Assembly: GCF_014874095.1 (NCBI RefSeq)
Contig: NZ_JADBEB010000001.1
Coordinates: 3,906,001 to 3,970,000, forward strand
Reading direction: 5' to 3'
Origin: Plantactinospora soyae
Lineage (GTDB): Bacteria > Actinomycetota > Actinomycetes > Mycobacteriales > Micromonosporaceae
Length of the DNA: 64,000 nucleotides
The translations under genes and the position numbers were made by a program. Of this stretch, positions 8,456-17,435 are shown piece by piece. The notes below the pieces were generated by a model, which was not told the origin of the DNA, did no database searches, and was given only the letters and a program-made list of their open reading frames with translations. Every line of letters begins with the position of its first letter. The stretch's first letter is position 1.

Positions 8456-9699
8456 TGCTGTATCTACTCGGGGTGGTGGCGTTCGCCCTCGCAATCCTCA
8501 TCTCGGTGAGCCTGCACGAGGCCGGGCACATGCTCACGGCCAAGCGGTTCGGGATGAAGGTGACCCGGTACTTCGTCGGGTTCGGTCCCACCGTCTGGTC
8601 GTTCCGGCGGGGCGAGACCGAGTACGGACTCAAGGCGATCCCGCTGGGCGGTTTCTGCAAGATCGTCGGGATGACCCCGCAGGACGACGACGTCGACCCG
8701 GCCGACGAGCCCCGGGCGATGTGGCGGTTCCCGCTCTGGAAGCGGACCGTGGTGATGTCCGCCGGCTCGGTGGCGCACTTCCTGCTCGCCATCGTCACGC
8801 TCTGGCTCGCCGCGATCTTCATGGGCCTGCCCAACCCGGACTACCCGACCAACCAGGCGGAGGTCCGCAACGAGCCGGCGCGGATCGAACTGGCGTCCTG
8901 CGTCGTTCGGGAGAACCCGCCGAGCCGGGCCTGCCAGGCAGGTGACCCGGCCAGCCCGGCCGCCCAGGCGAACCTGCGCGACGGCGACGTGATCACCTCG
9001 ATCGGCACCACGTCGGTGGCGAACTGGGGGCAGATGCTCGACGCCGTCCGGGCGACCAAGCCAGGTCCGGTCCCGGTCACCTACGTCCGGGACGGTGCGA
9101 CGCACACCGCCCAGGTCAACCTCGCCGAGGTGCAGCGCCCGCCGCAGGACCAGGCCGACGGCCCGGTCGGCCCGGTCTCGGCACTGGGCGTCGGACTCGG
9201 TACGCCGCCGACGATCACCTACGGGCCGGTCGCGGCCTTCGGGGCGACCGCCGACTTCACCGGCGACATGGCGGTCAACACCGCCAAGGCGATCCAGCGG
9301 ATCCCGCAGAAGGTTCCGGCCCTCTGGGCGGCGATCACCGGTGAGGAACGCGACGTCGACACCCCGATCAGCGTGGTCGGGGCCAGCCGGCTCGGCGGCG
9401 AGGCCGTCCAGCACGGGCTCTGGGAAGTCTTCGTGCTCCTCTTCATCTCGCTGAACTTCTTCATCGGCGTCTTCAACCTGCTGCCGCTGCTGCCGATGGA
9501 CGGTGGACACATCGCCATCGCGTGGTTCGAACGGGCCCGGTCGTGGCTCTTCGCCCGGCTCGGCAAGCCCGATCCCGGCCGGGTCGACTACTTCAAACTG
9601 ATGCCCGTAACGTACGCGTTGATCCTGATCGGTGGCGCGTTCACGCTGCTGACCGTCACCGCCGACGTGGTCAACCCGATAACGCTGATCCAGAGGTGA
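8455..9699 (+). CDS. Site-2 protease, M50 family (Rip1/RseP-like)
   Basis: 414 aa. Intramembrane zinc metalloprotease that cleaves membrane anchors such as anti-sigma factors. Zinc motif H21-E-A-G-H25 in the first membrane helix, a second metal-ligand region [12 protein letters not shown] near residue 340, and a single PDZ domain in between ([19 protein letters not shown]). About four membrane segments. ATG at 8455 overlaps the dxr stop; a TTG at 8452 is also possible. Lies between dxr and ispG as in mycobacteria, where the orthologue Rip1 controls several sigma-factor pathways; the same role here is inference. Confidence 0.95.
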   Translation: MLYLLGVVAFALAILISVSLHEAGHMLTAKRFGMKVTRYFVGFGPTVWSFRRGETEYGLKAIPLGGFCKIVGMTPQDDDVDPADEPRAMWRFPLWKRTVVMSAGSVAHFLLAIVTLWLAAIFMGLPNPDYPTNQAEVRNEPARIELASCVVRENPPSRACQAGDPASPAAQANLRDGDVITSIGTTSVANWGQMLDAVRATKPGPVPVTYVRDGATHTAQVNLAEVQRPPQDQADGPVGPVSALGVGLGTPPTITYGPVAAFGATADFTGDMAVNTAKAIQRIPQKVPALWAAITGEERDVDTPISVVGASRLGGEAVQHGLWEVFVLLFISLNFFIGVFNLLPLLPMDGGHIAIAWFERARSWLFARLGKPDPGRVDYFKLMPVTYALILIGGAFTLLTVTADVVNPITLIQR

Positions 9700-9706
9700 G
9701 TGCAGA

Positions 9707-10879
9707 GTGACCGCCGTCAGCCTTGGCATGCCCGCCGTACCGCCGCCGCCGCTCGCGCCCCGGCGGGCCAGCCGGCAGATCATGGTCGGTTCGGTGCCGG
9801 TGGGCGGTGGCGCGCCGGTGTCGGTGCAGTCGATGACCACGACCCTGACCGCCGACATCAACGCGACTCTCCAGCAGATCGCCGAGCTGACCGCCTCCGG
9901 ATGCCAGATCGTCCGGGTGGCGGTGCCGTCCCAGGACGACGTGGAGGCCCTGCCGGCGATCGCCAAGAAGTCCCAGATCCCGGTGATCGCCGACATCCAC
10001 TTCCAGCCGAAGTACGTCTTCGCGGCGATCGACGCGGGCTGCGCCGCCGTCCGGGTCAACCCCGGCAACATCCGGCAGTTCGACGACAAGGTCAAGGAGA
10101 TCGCGGCGGCGGCCTCGGCGGCCCGGGTGCCGATCCGGATCGGGGTGAACGCCGGTTCGCTGGACAAGCGCCTGATGGCCAAGTACGGCAAGGCCAGCGC
10201 CGAGGCCCTGGTGGAGTCGGCGCTGTGGGAGTGCTCGCTGTTCGAGGAGCACGGCTTCCGGGACATCAAGATCTCGGTGAAGCACAACGATCCGGTGGTC
10301 ATGATCCGGGCGTACCGGCAGCTGGCCGAGCAGTGCGACTACCCGCTCCACCTCGGGGTGACCGAGGCCGGGCCGGCCTTCCAGGGCACCATCAAGTCGT
10401 CGGTGGCCTTCGGGGCGCTGCTGGCCGAAGGCATCGGGGACACCATCCGGGTCTCGCTCTCCGCCCCGCCGGTCGAGGAGATCAAGGTCGGCAACCAGAT
10501 CCTGGAGTCCCTGGGGCTGCGGGAGCGGGGCCTGGAGATCGTGTCGTGCCCGTCCTGCGGCCGGGCCCAGGTCGACGTCTACAAGCTGGCCGAGGAGGTC
10601 ACCGCCGGTCTGGAGGGGCTGCCGGTCCCGCTGCGGGTAGCGGTGATGGGCTGTGTCGTCAACGGTCCCGGCGAGGCCCGGGAGGCCGACCTCGGGGTCG
10701 CCTCCGGCAACGGCAAGGGACAGATCTTCGTCCGGGGCAAGGTGATCAAGACCGTTCCCGAGGCGCAGATCGTCGAGACCCTGATCGAGGAGGCCGTCCG
10801 GCTTGCCGAGGAGATGGGCGCGGACCTGCCGGAGGAACTCCGCGAACTGGTGACCGGCCCCACCGTCACGGTGCACTGA
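9707..10879 (+). CDS. ispG: (E)-4-hydroxy-3-methylbut-2-enyl-diphosphate synthase
   Basis: 390 aa, GTG start 7 bp after the protease stop. [4Fe-4S] enzyme making HMBPP in the MEP pathway. The N-terminal TIM-barrel motifs ([35 protein letters not shown]) and C-terminal cluster cysteines ([11 protein letters not shown] and [10 protein letters not shown]) are all present. Last gene of the dxr operon; a strong hairpin follows at 10952-11006. In mycobacteria the next gene is a DUF4081 GNAT; here that gene (26091) is separated by about 15 kb of accessory DNA. Confidence 0.98.
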   Translation: MTAVSLGMPAVPPPPLAPRRASRQIMVGSVPVGGGAPVSVQSMTTTLTADINATLQQIAELTASGCQIVRVAVPSQDDVEALPAIAKKSQIPVIADIHFQPKYVFAAIDAGCAAVRVNPGNIRQFDDKVKEIAAAASAARVPIRIGVNAGSLDKRLMAKYGKASAEALVESALWECSLFEEHGFRDIKISVKHNDPVVMIRAYRQLAEQCDYPLHLGVTEAGPAFQGTIKSSVAFGALLAEGIGDTIRVSLSAPPVEEIKVGNQILESLGLRERGLEIVSCPSCGRAQVDVYKLAEEVTAGLEGLPVPLRVAVMGCVVNGPGEAREADLGVASGNGKGQIFVRGKVIKTVPEAQIVETLIEEAVRLAEEMGADLPEELRELVTGPTVTVH

Positions 10880-10951
10880 CCGGTCGACCGACCCGCACCA
10901 CGGCGGCCCGACGACGGCGGCCGGGCCAGAGCCGATCGGACCAGAATCACA

Positions 10952-11006
10952 GCCGGCCCCGACGACCGGTGGCGGATGTTCCCGCCACCGGCACGTCGAG
11001 GCCGGC
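10952..11006. terminator. Long hairpin terminator between ispG and padR
   Basis: CCGGTGGCGG / CCGCCACCGG form a 10-bp perfect core with a 6-nt loop. The stem extends outward through CGACG/CGTCG to GCCGGCC/GGCCGGC with small bulges. Placed between two convergent genes, it can serve both. Confidence 0.75.
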
Positions 11007-11035
11007 TGATTGCCTTCCGAAGGCCGTCGTGCGGC

Positions 11036-11611
11036 TCACTCCGATTCGGCGAGGATCGCGTACAGCTTCCGCCGGGTCTCGTCGAGCACCTGGGCGGCCC
11101 GCTCGCGTTGGTCGTCGGTACCGGTCATCATCACCTGGCGTAGCGCGTTCATCGCCTGGAATCCGGCCTCCCGGATGTCGTGCCAGCTGTTGATGGTGTT
11201 CTCGGCGAACTCACTCCACGGCGGCTCCTGGGCCGCCTGGGTCGCCTCGGCCTGTCCGGCCTCGGTGAGCCCGAAGCGCCGCCGCCCGCCGCCCGACTCC
11301 TCGGCGGTGGTCGCGATCAGGCCCTCGTCCTCGAGGAGTTGCAGGGTCGGGTAGATCGACCCCGGGCTTGGTCGCCAGGCGCCGCCGGTACGCGAGTCCA
11401 GCTCCTGGATCATCTCGTAGCCGTGCATCGGCCGCTCGGTGAGCAGGGCCAGTACGGCCGCCCGGACGTTCGGCCGGCGTCCCCGTCCGCCGCCGCGACC
11501 CCGGCCGTGGCCGTGGCCGCCGTGGCCTCGACCACCGGGCGGACCCATCGGGAAGCCGAAGCCACGCCTCCGGGACTCGTGCAGATCGTTGAATCCTCGG
11601 TGAAAACCCAT
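11036..11611 (-). CDS. PadR-family transcriptional regulator
   Basis: 191 aa, ATG with a perfect AAGGAGG site 8 nt upstream. Winged-helix PadR core at roughly residues 48-120: VRAAVLALLTERPMHGYEMIQEL, PSPGSIYPTLQLLEDEGLI, RRRFGLTEAG. It is preceded by an unusual Gly/His/Arg-rich stretch (GGRGHGGHGHGRGRGGGRGRR, about residues 27-47) that might bind metal or nucleic acid (inference). The C-terminal half is a dimerisation domain. A 44-bp dyad directly upstream is probably its own operator. No partner gene is adjacent in the same direction, so autoregulation is the only evident target. Confidence 0.9.
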   Translation of the reverse strand: MGFHRGFNDLHESRRRGFGFPMGPPGGRGHGGHGHGRGRGGGRGRRPNVRAAVLALLTERPMHGYEMIQELDSRTGGAWRPSPGSIYPTLQLLEDEGLIATTAEESGGGRRRFGLTEAGQAEATQAAQEPPWSEFAENTINSWHDIREAGFQAMNALRQVMMTGTDDQRERAAQVLDETRRKLYAILAESE

Positions 11612-11629
11612 CCTGGGCCTCCTTCATAC

Positions 11630-11673
11630 TGTCGCCGATAGCCTCACGATATATCGGCAAACTATCAGCGACA
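11630..11673. promoter_or_regulatory. Nested dyad operator upstream of padR
   Basis: TGTCGCCGATAG (11630-11641) is the inverted repeat of CTATCAGCGACA (11662-11673), 11 of 12 matching. Exactly at the shared centre lies the perfect palindrome CGATATATCG (11647-11656). The dyad ends 19 bp before the padR start and is the most AT-rich segment nearby, as expected for an operator overlapping a promoter. Confidence 0.75.
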
Positions 11674-11808
11674 AGTCTTCAGCCGACAGGATCTTCCCCG
11701 GTTCGGCCGTTGGACACCCCCGGAAGGAGGACGAGCCGGCCGCCGGAACCCGCGCAAATGGATGTCGGCGCCGGCCGAAGCCGACGCCGACACCACCGGA
11801 GGAGGAGG

Positions 11809-13869
11809 TCAGGAGGCGGTACAGGTCACCGCCGGCAGGCTGTTGGTGCCGTTCCAGGTGCCGATGAACCCGAAATTGGTGCTGGCCCCGGCACCGAGCG
11901 CCCCGTTGTGGGCGGCGTTCGTCGCGGTCACCGCCGAGCCGCTGGTCGTGATGCTCGTCTCCCAGGACTGGGAGACGGTCTGACCGTTGCCGAACGTCCA
12001 GGTCACCCGCCAGCCGCTGATCGCCGACGTTCCGGCGGTGACCCGGACCGCACCCTGGAAGCCGCCGGTCCACTGGCCGCTGACCGAGTACGCCGCCGTA
12101 CACGTCCGGCCGGTGGCGGGCGGTGTCGTGACCGGGGGAGTGGCCGGCGGGGTTGTGGTCGGCGGGGTGGTCGGGCCACTGGTCCCCCAGCCGGCGCTGC
12201 TGTCCAGCCAGGCGGTCCGGCGGAACATCCAGTCCCGCATGAACTGGACCTGCCCCTGCCAGGTGGCGGCGGTGGGCGTGACGAAGGGGCCGAGCATCCG
12301 GGTGCTGAGGTTCGGCCACCGCTGGAAGTTCCGCTGCGCGGCGTTGCCCAGCGGGGCGACGAGGGTGTTGATCCTGGACTCGAGCTGGGCGTTGGACAGT
12401 ACGCCCTGACGGAGCTGCTGCCAGCGGGTCCTAACCCGGTTGACGAACGCGGGGTCCTGGAGCAGCCGGACGAACCAGTCGTTGGCGCTCGGGCTCCGGG
12501 TCTGCTGGTACTGCCAACCGGAGACCTGGTCGTTGTTGAAGAAGCCGCCGACGCCGAAGCTGAGGTCGAAGTCCCACAGCGGCCCGGCGACGATCTTGCC
12601 GTCCCGATCCTTGTGGAAGTACGCGCTGCGCAGGTAGGAGTCCATCTCCCGGCTCAGCTCACTGACGATCAACTGATTGACGAAGGAGTCGATGTCGATC
12701 CAGGCGGGATAACCGGTCGTGGGATTGGCGAACCCCGGCGTTCGTAACAGGTCGTGGAACTGTTGGATGTGCTGGCGGAGCCAGTCGCGCTGCGCGGGTT
12801 GCAACGGGTCCGGGTCGACGACCTCCAGGTAGTGCCAGCAGGTCTGGTCGGCTCCCTGGCAGGGCAGGGTCGGCTCCTCGGCCGCCATCCACTCGAACTT
12901 GAAGATGTAGCCACCGGTGAGCTTGGGCAGCGTGACGTCCTCCTCGTCGAGCTGCTTCAGGTCGAGTCGGTTCTTCGAGTTCTTGATGGTCTCGACGATC
13001 AGGTACACCCCGAGGTAGTCGTTGGCGGCCACCGGTTGGGCGTCGGTGTTGACGTACACCTCGGCGAAGGCGAAGCGGGGGGCGTGGATGCCCATCTCGC
13101 GGCCGAGGCCGTACACGAAGGCGTCCCGGATCAGTGCCTTGTCGGTGTACGGCCCGCGCAGCACCCAGTCGGAGTCGGCGGGCATGCCGAGCAGCGGCAG
13201 GTCGCTGTCGTCGTCGGTGTTGTCCCGCAGTTCCAGCCGGTACGGAGTCTTCGGGAACATCGCACTGGAGTTCCCGCGCAGGTGGAAACCGGCCCGACTG
13301 ACCAGGTTGGGTGTCGCGGCGATCGAGGTGGACCCGTTCGTCGGCTGGAACTCCATCGCGGCCACGTCGACGTAGTCCCGCCCCGGGGCGCCGCGCCCGT
13401 ACGCGTCCAGCAGCAGGACCGGCAGGTCGTGGCTGGTGTTCACGGCGCGGGCGACGTAGAGCGCCGTACCGGGTGCTCCGGTGGCGGTGCCGCCGACGAA
13501 GGCCTGTGCCCGAAGCTGGGTCGTACGGGTGAACCGCAGCGGTGTCCCGGCGTAGCTGGGCGAGGTCGCGGTGGGCGGCTGGCCGTCGGTGGTGTAGCGG
13601 ACCTGGGCACCGCTCACGGTGGTACCCAGGCCGACCGAGACCTCGCCCTGGAAGGTGCCGCTCGGCACCGAGTACGTGATGTCGCCGGGGTCGGCCTGGG
13701 TGCTCACGTTGTCGGACGCTGCCGGTGGAGCAGGGGCGGCCGGTAGAGCCGGAGCGGCGACGGCGGCCGTACGGCTGATTCCGGCGCCCTGCCCGGGGGA
13801 CGCCCCGACATCCGTGCCGATGGTGGCGACCAGGAGGACGCCCACTACGTAGTACACGAGTCTGCGCAC
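11809..13869 (-). CDS. Secreted CotH-family kinase-like protein with C-terminal CBM2
   Basis: 686 aa, GTG start with GGAG 7 nt upstream. Order: signal peptide (about residues 1-24), Ala/Pro linker, a chitobiase/FN3-like beta-sandwich (about 60-135; VRYTTDGQPP), a CotH kinase domain (about 165-510; GFHLRGNSSAMFPKTPYRLEL, LGVYLIVETI, WDFDLSFG with the metal-binding Asp), a Thr/Pro linker, and a family-2 cellulose-binding module (last ~100 aa, two cysteines, GWRVTWTF and NFGFIGTWNG). CotH proteins are atypical kinases known for spore-coat protein phosphorylation in Bacillus. The CBM suggests action at a polysaccharide surface outside the cell (inference). Third gene of an operon, 12 bp after the VTC gene. 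Confidence 0.9.
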   Translation of the reverse strand: MRRLVYYVVGVLLVATIGTDVGASPGQGAGISRTAAVAAPALPAAPAPPAASDNVSTQADPGDITYSVPSGTFQGEVSVGLGTTVSGAQVRYTTDGQPPTATSPSYAGTPLRFTRTTQLRAQAFVGGTATGAPGTALYVARAVNTSHDLPVLLLDAYGRGAPGRDYVDVAAMEFQPTNGSTSIAATPNLVSRAGFHLRGNSSAMFPKTPYRLELRDNTDDDSDLPLLGMPADSDWVLRGPYTDKALIRDAFVYGLGREMGIHAPRFAFAEVYVNTDAQPVAANDYLGVYLIVETIKNSKNRLDLKQLDEEDVTLPKLTGGYIFKFEWMAAEEPTLPCQGADQTCWHYLEVVDPDPLQPAQRDWLRQHIQQFHDLLRTPGFANPTTGYPAWIDIDSFVNQLIVSELSREMDSYLRSAYFHKDRDGKIVAGPLWDFDLSFGVGGFFNNDQVSGWQYQQTRSPSANDWFVRLLQDPAFVNRVRTRWQQLRQGVLSNAQLESRINTLVAPLGNAAQRNFQRWPNLSTRMLGPFVTPTAATWQGQVQFMRDWMFRRTAWLDSSAGWGTSGPTTPPTTTPPATPPVTTPPATGRTCTAAYSVSGQWTGGFQGAVRVTAGTSAISGWRVTWTFGNGQTVSQSWETSITTSGSAVTATNAAHNGALGAGASTNFGFIGTWNGTNSLPAVTCTAS

Positions 13870-13881
13870 GGTTACTCCATT

Positions 13882-14817
13882 TCAGATCTGCCCGAGCGAC
13901 GGGCTGGGCCCGGCCGCCGGGGCGAAGTCGATGCGTCGGGGCGCGGGATGCGGCCGGCCGCCGTACTCGGGATGGGCGTCGTGCCGGACGAGGTCGGCAT
14001 CGACGTCGGAACGGCGGGGGACGGGGTGGGTGTCGTGGCCGCAGCTCGGGGAGCCGACCTGGGTGAAGTGCCGGCGCAGGGTCCGTCGCCACGGCGCCGC
14101 CGGCAGGTCGGGACGCAGCGCGGCCAGCCCGGTGGCGTACTTGGAGATCCGGGTCGGCCGGTAGCCGCGGACCCACAGCATCCGGTCCACCCGGGACGCG
14201 GTGGAGCCGGTCTTGGTCTCGACCACCGCCAGGTCCGGAAGCCGCAGCGGGCAACCGTCGTCCTGCCAGGTCAGCTCGGTGTCGATGGTGACCCGGCTGG
14301 TCGTGTCGGGCAGGAACAGGGTGCTGCGCCGGTACTGCGTGACGAGGGTGGGTACGAACGCCGGGGTGCCGCCGAGGACGATCGACTCCTGGGCGAGCAC
14401 GGTCTCGACGAACTGCCAGCCCGGGGCGAGCGTGGTGTGCTGGTCCGGCTCGTACGCCAACCGGTTCTTCACCGTGCTGCCCCGGGCGCCGTGTGTCTTG
14501 ACCTCCAGCCAGCACTGCGCCGAGTCGAGGTAGGTCCGGGTCCGAACCTTGAACCGACGGCGTCGGCGCTGGGCGGTCAGCAGATAGCTGGTCAGGTCCG
14601 GGGTGTCGAAGTACACCGACTGGTAGGCGAAGGAGCGGGCCCGGTCGATCTCCAGCACCCGGGTCTGGGGGCCGACCTCGGCGAGGACGGCACCGACCGC
14701 GCCGAGCGGCAGGACGTACTTGCGGTCGACCCGGGTCTGGAGGTCGGCGCGCTCGGTGAGTTCGTCGAGTCCGATCGGATCCAACCGGTCCAACGGGGCA
14801 CCGTCGAGCGTGGTCAT
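13882..14817 (-). CDS. VTC-domain polyphosphate polymerase-like protein
   Basis: 311 aa. ATG at 14817 overlaps the upstream stop (ATGA). VTC domain of the triphosphate-tunnel fold: RVDRKYVLP, YQSVYFDTPDL, RRRRFKVRTRTYLDS, WLEVKTHGARG, RVTIDTEL and LAVVETKTG, supplying the alternating basic and acidic residues that line the tunnel. In yeast Vtc4 this domain makes polyphosphate from ATP. Bacterial VTC proteins are found next to CotH and DUF4956 genes, as here, but their product is not established. The ~70-residue C-terminal tail is His/Arg/Pro-rich and unlike the core. No signal peptide, so cytoplasmic, presumably near the DUF4956 membrane protein. Confidence 0.88.
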   Translation of the reverse strand: MTTLDGAPLDRLDPIGLDELTERADLQTRVDRKYVLPLGAVGAVLAEVGPQTRVLEIDRARSFAYQSVYFDTPDLTSYLLTAQRRRRRFKVRTRTYLDSAQCWLEVKTHGARGSTVKNRLAYEPDQHTTLAPGWQFVETVLAQESIVLGGTPAFVPTLVTQYRRSTLFLPDTTSRVTIDTELTWQDDGCPLRLPDLAVVETKTGSTASRVDRMLWVRGYRPTRISKYATGLAALRPDLPAAPWRRTLRRHFTQVGSPSCGHDTHPVPRRSDVDADLVRHDAHPEYGGRPHPAPRRIDFAPAAGPSPSLGQI

Positions 14818-15422
14818 CGGGGTACTCCGCCCGAGGCGGCGGCGACCGTCACGCCGCGGACGGCGCGCTGCACCGAGGGGTGCGAGTAGCGGACGTCGAC
14901 CAGCGTCGTGTCGTTGACCAGGTCGACGCGCTGGATGCCGGCGGAGTGCACCCGGGCGCCGAGGATCTGTTCCAGATGGGCGACGAGCGCGACCTGGTCG
15001 GTGACGGCCGAGTCGAGGAGCACGCTCTGACGTCGGTAGCTGCGGAACAGCCGGGGATGGTCGCCGATGAACATCACCACGAGGATCAGGGCCATCATGG
15101 CCGGAACCTGCCACGGCGGGCCGCCGCCGAGTGCCGAGAGGATGCCGAGCGCCAGCGCGGAGAAGTAGTACGCCACCTCGTGCTGGTCCAGTTCCGTCGA
15201 GCGGAGCCGGATGATGGACAACACCCCGAACAGCGCCAGTCCGAGCCCCAGCCCGGTGCCGGCACTGCTGGTGCCGAGCGAACTCGCGACGGCCATGACC
15301 CCGATGTTGACGCCGAGGTACGCGGCCACGAGATCTCGGCGCCGGTGACGGGGAAAATAGAGCCCGAACACGAGCAGGTTCACTGCGACGATGTCGATCG
15401 CGAAGAGGGCGAGCTGAGGCAT
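14814..15422 (-). CDS. DUF4956 membrane protein
   Basis: 202 aa from the ATG at 15422, chosen because AGGAGGACAGG lies just upstream; a longer frame starts at 15446. About four membrane segments in the first ~125 residues (LALFAIDIVAVNLLVFGLYF and others) and a cytoplasmic C-terminal domain of ~80 residues. GVLSIIRLRSTEL is a conserved DUF4956 signature. First gene of the DUF4956 - VTC - CotH operon, with a 4-bp stop-start overlap to the VTC gene. The 300 bp upstream contain an AT-richer stretch (TATACAT at about 15502-15508 on the minus strand), a candidate promoter. Function unknown. Confidence 0.87.
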   Translation of the reverse strand: MPQLALFAIDIVAVNLLVFGLYFPRHRRRDLVAAYLGVNIGVMAVASSLGTSSAGTGLGLGLALFGVLSIIRLRSTELDQHEVAYYFSALALGILSALGGGPPWQVPAMMALILVVMFIGDHPRLFRSYRRQSVLLDSAVTDQVALVAHLEQILGARVHSAGIQRVDLVNDTTLVDVRYSHPSVQRAVRGVTVAAASGGVPR

Positions 15423-15626
15423 GGGTCCTGTCCTCCTGGATATCATCCGGTGGGTGGTGGGTTAACGGACGCCAACATCCAGGTTACATTGAAGAATCTC
15501 GATGTATATGGACGGCTCCTGCTAACAGTTTGTAACGAGACTAGATTCACAACTCTCGATCGAATCGGAGATGGTGTCAGGCGGTCGGTGTCAGGCGGTG
15601 GCGTCCGGCGGTGCGCAGACGAAAGC
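15423..15626. other. Intergenic leader of the DUF4956-VTC-CotH operon
   Basis: About 200 bp without a gene. It is AT-richer than the surroundings between 15465 and 15560 and probably holds the operon promoter (reading leftward). No clear operator dyad was seen. Confidence 0.4.
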
Positions 15627-15662
15627 GGCGGCTCCGACCCGTTTCACCGGGCCGGAACCGCC
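15627..15662 (-). terminator. Hairpin terminator of the galactanase operon
   Basis: A 15-bp stem with two G-U-type mismatches (GGCGGCTCCGACCCG / CGGGCCGGAACCGCC) and a 6-nt loop lies about 60 bp downstream of the GH53 stop codon at 15724. Confidence 0.7.
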
Positions 15663-15723
15663 GCATCGGGCTCCGTACTCCTTCGACGACCTCGCCCGAG
15701 GGGGCGGATCAGGTCAGGTCAGG

Positions 15724-17304
15724 TCATGCCGATCCGAAGACCGCCAGTCCGGGTAGTGCCCGGTCGCTGTAGTCGAACAGCGCCTGGTTCTCCCAGCCGT
15801 TGCCCGAGGACGCGTTCTCCGGATCCCAACCGTTACCGGCTACGGCCGTCCAGGTCGGCTCCCAGTAGAAGATCCCGAGGCCCCGCCCGTTCGGTACCGA
15901 CCGGACGACGTTGAACACCGCGCGCAGCGCGTCGGCCTGCCCCTGTGGAGTGGCCGGGTAGCCGCCGGCCTGTTGCAACGACGAGTTGAAGATGTTCGGC
16001 TCACTGTCGTCGGCGTTGAGCGTGAAGCCGTACGCGGTCTCGGCGACCAGCACCGGCCGGCCGTACCGGGACGCCAGGTCGTTCAGGTTGGCCTGGAGAC
16101 TGGACAGCGACCCGTGCCAGTAGAGGTAGTGGGAGACACCGATCACGTCGAACGGCACCCCCCGGGACGTCGCCTGGTCGAACCACCACCGGTGCTGCGA
16201 GTTGTTGCCGCCCTCGGCCAGGTGCAGCAGCACCTGGGTCGAGCTGTTAACCGCCTTCACCGCGTTGCTGCCGGCGGTGAGCAGGGCAGCCAGATTGGCC
16301 CAGTTGTTGCTGCGGCCGTCCGGCCAGAGCATGCCGTCGTTGATCTCGTTGCCGACCTGCACCATGTCGGCCGTCGTACCCTGCGCCTTCAGGGCGTTGA
16401 GGACGTCGTACGTGTGGTTGTAGACCGCGTCGCGCAGTTGGCTGAAGTTGTAGCCGTTCCAGGCGGCCGGCTTGTACTGCTTGCCGGGGTCCGCCCAGGT
16501 GTCCGAGTAGTGGAAGTCGACCAGCAGCTTCATCCCCTGCGCCTTGATCCGGCTGGCCATGGTCAGTACCCGGGCCTTGTTGTTGTAGCCGTCGGCCGGG
16601 TTGACCCAGACCTTCAGCCGGGCGTAGTTGACCCCGTTGGCGCCGAGCAGTTGCAACGGGTCGCGCTGGGTGCCGGCGGCGTCCCGGTAGACGCCACCCC
16701 GGTCCTGGCTCTTGAGCAGGGTGGAGATGTCGACGCCGCGGATCTGGGACACCGGGCCGCCGCTGCTGCCCCCGCCGACGAACTCCACGTCGTCGACGTT
16801 GATCCAGTTTCCGGCCTGCGCGTCGGAGACGATGCTCGCGGTGCACTGGCCGGTGCTGACCTGGGCGGTCACCGAGATCTGGGTCCAGTTGGCGGCGGTG
16901 GGGATGTTGACCCGCTGCTCGGTGCCGCCGCAGTTGCGCAGCGACAGGTAGGCGGCGACCTGGCCACCGCCGGAGCGTACCCAGGCCCGCAGCGTGTACG
17001 ACCCGTTGCCCAGCCCGGTGAGCTGCTGGTAGCTCTCCACCCGGTACGCGCCGGACGCCCAGTGGGTCAGTCGGTAGTTGCCGGAGCGTCCGCCCGCCTC
17101 GGTGAAGCCGGCGCTCTGCGTTCCGTTGCTGGAGGACTCCGACCAGCTCGTCGGTGTCTGGGTGGCACCGGAGGACTCGAAACCGGGGTTGGTGATGGTG
17201 GCGGCGGCGGACGCGGGGTTGGTGGGGCCGGCGACCATGCCGGCGACGAGCAGCACGAGGCCGGTGGCGGCAGCCAGCGTGCGGAGCGGGGACGGTCCGC
17301 TCAT
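15724..17304 (-). CDS. Secreted GH53 endo-beta-1,4-galactanase with N-terminal carbohydrate-binding-like domain
   Basis: 526 aa, ATG with GAGGAGG just upstream. Signal peptide to about residue 34 (PASAAA). Residues ~35-178 form a jelly-roll binding-like domain (ITNPGFESSG, YRVESYQQLTGL, cysteines C125 and C154, WINVDDVEF). The GH53 catalytic domain runs from ~185 to the end with acid/base E320 (VQVGNEIN) and nucleophile E422 (VLVAETAYG), RLKVWVNPADG and FHYSDTWADPGKQ. It hydrolyses beta-1,4-galactan outside the cell. It is the downstream gene of a pair with the paralogue at 17436, 131 bp away, and has no operator of its own. Confidence 0.95.
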   Translation of the reverse strand: MSGPSPLRTLAAATGLVLLVAGMVAGPTNPASAAATITNPGFESSGATQTPTSWSESSSNGTQSAGFTEAGGRSGNYRLTHWASGAYRVESYQQLTGLGNGSYTLRAWVRSGGGQVAAYLSLRNCGGTEQRVNIPTAANWTQISVTAQVSTGQCTASIVSDAQAGNWINVDDVEFVGGGSSGGPVSQIRGVDISTLLKSQDRGGVYRDAAGTQRDPLQLLGANGVNYARLKVWVNPADGYNNKARVLTMASRIKAQGMKLLVDFHYSDTWADPGKQYKPAAWNGYNFSQLRDAVYNHTYDVLNALKAQGTTADMVQVGNEINDGMLWPDGRSNNWANLAALLTAGSNAVKAVNSSTQVLLHLAEGGNNSQHRWWFDQATSRGVPFDVIGVSHYLYWHGSLSSLQANLNDLASRYGRPVLVAETAYGFTLNADDSEPNIFNSSLQQAGGYPATPQGQADALRAVFNVVRSVPNGRGLGIFYWEPTWTAVAGNGWDPENASSGNGWENQALFDYSDRALPGLAVFGSA

Positions 17305-17311
17305 GACGCCT

Positions 17312-17380
17312 CCTCGCTTCGCTCGTCGGTGTCATGAGCTTGGAGACTGAGCCAGCCGATTCGCTCGCTGCGCTCGCTCA
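17312..17380. repeat. GAGCGAAGCGAG palindromic elements between the two galactanase genes
   Basis: Two copies of the element also seen at 791-816: a short one (17312-17326) immediately ahead of the galactanase ribosome binding site and a longer one (17360-17380), both on the minus strand. Otherwise the 131-bp gap holds nothing recognisable; no LacI-type operator is present here. Confidence 0.55.
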
Positions 17381-17435
17381 TGGTTCTTCCTTCCGTCAAA
17401 GGGATCGGTCGCCGGCCCCCGGAGCGGTTGCCGGC

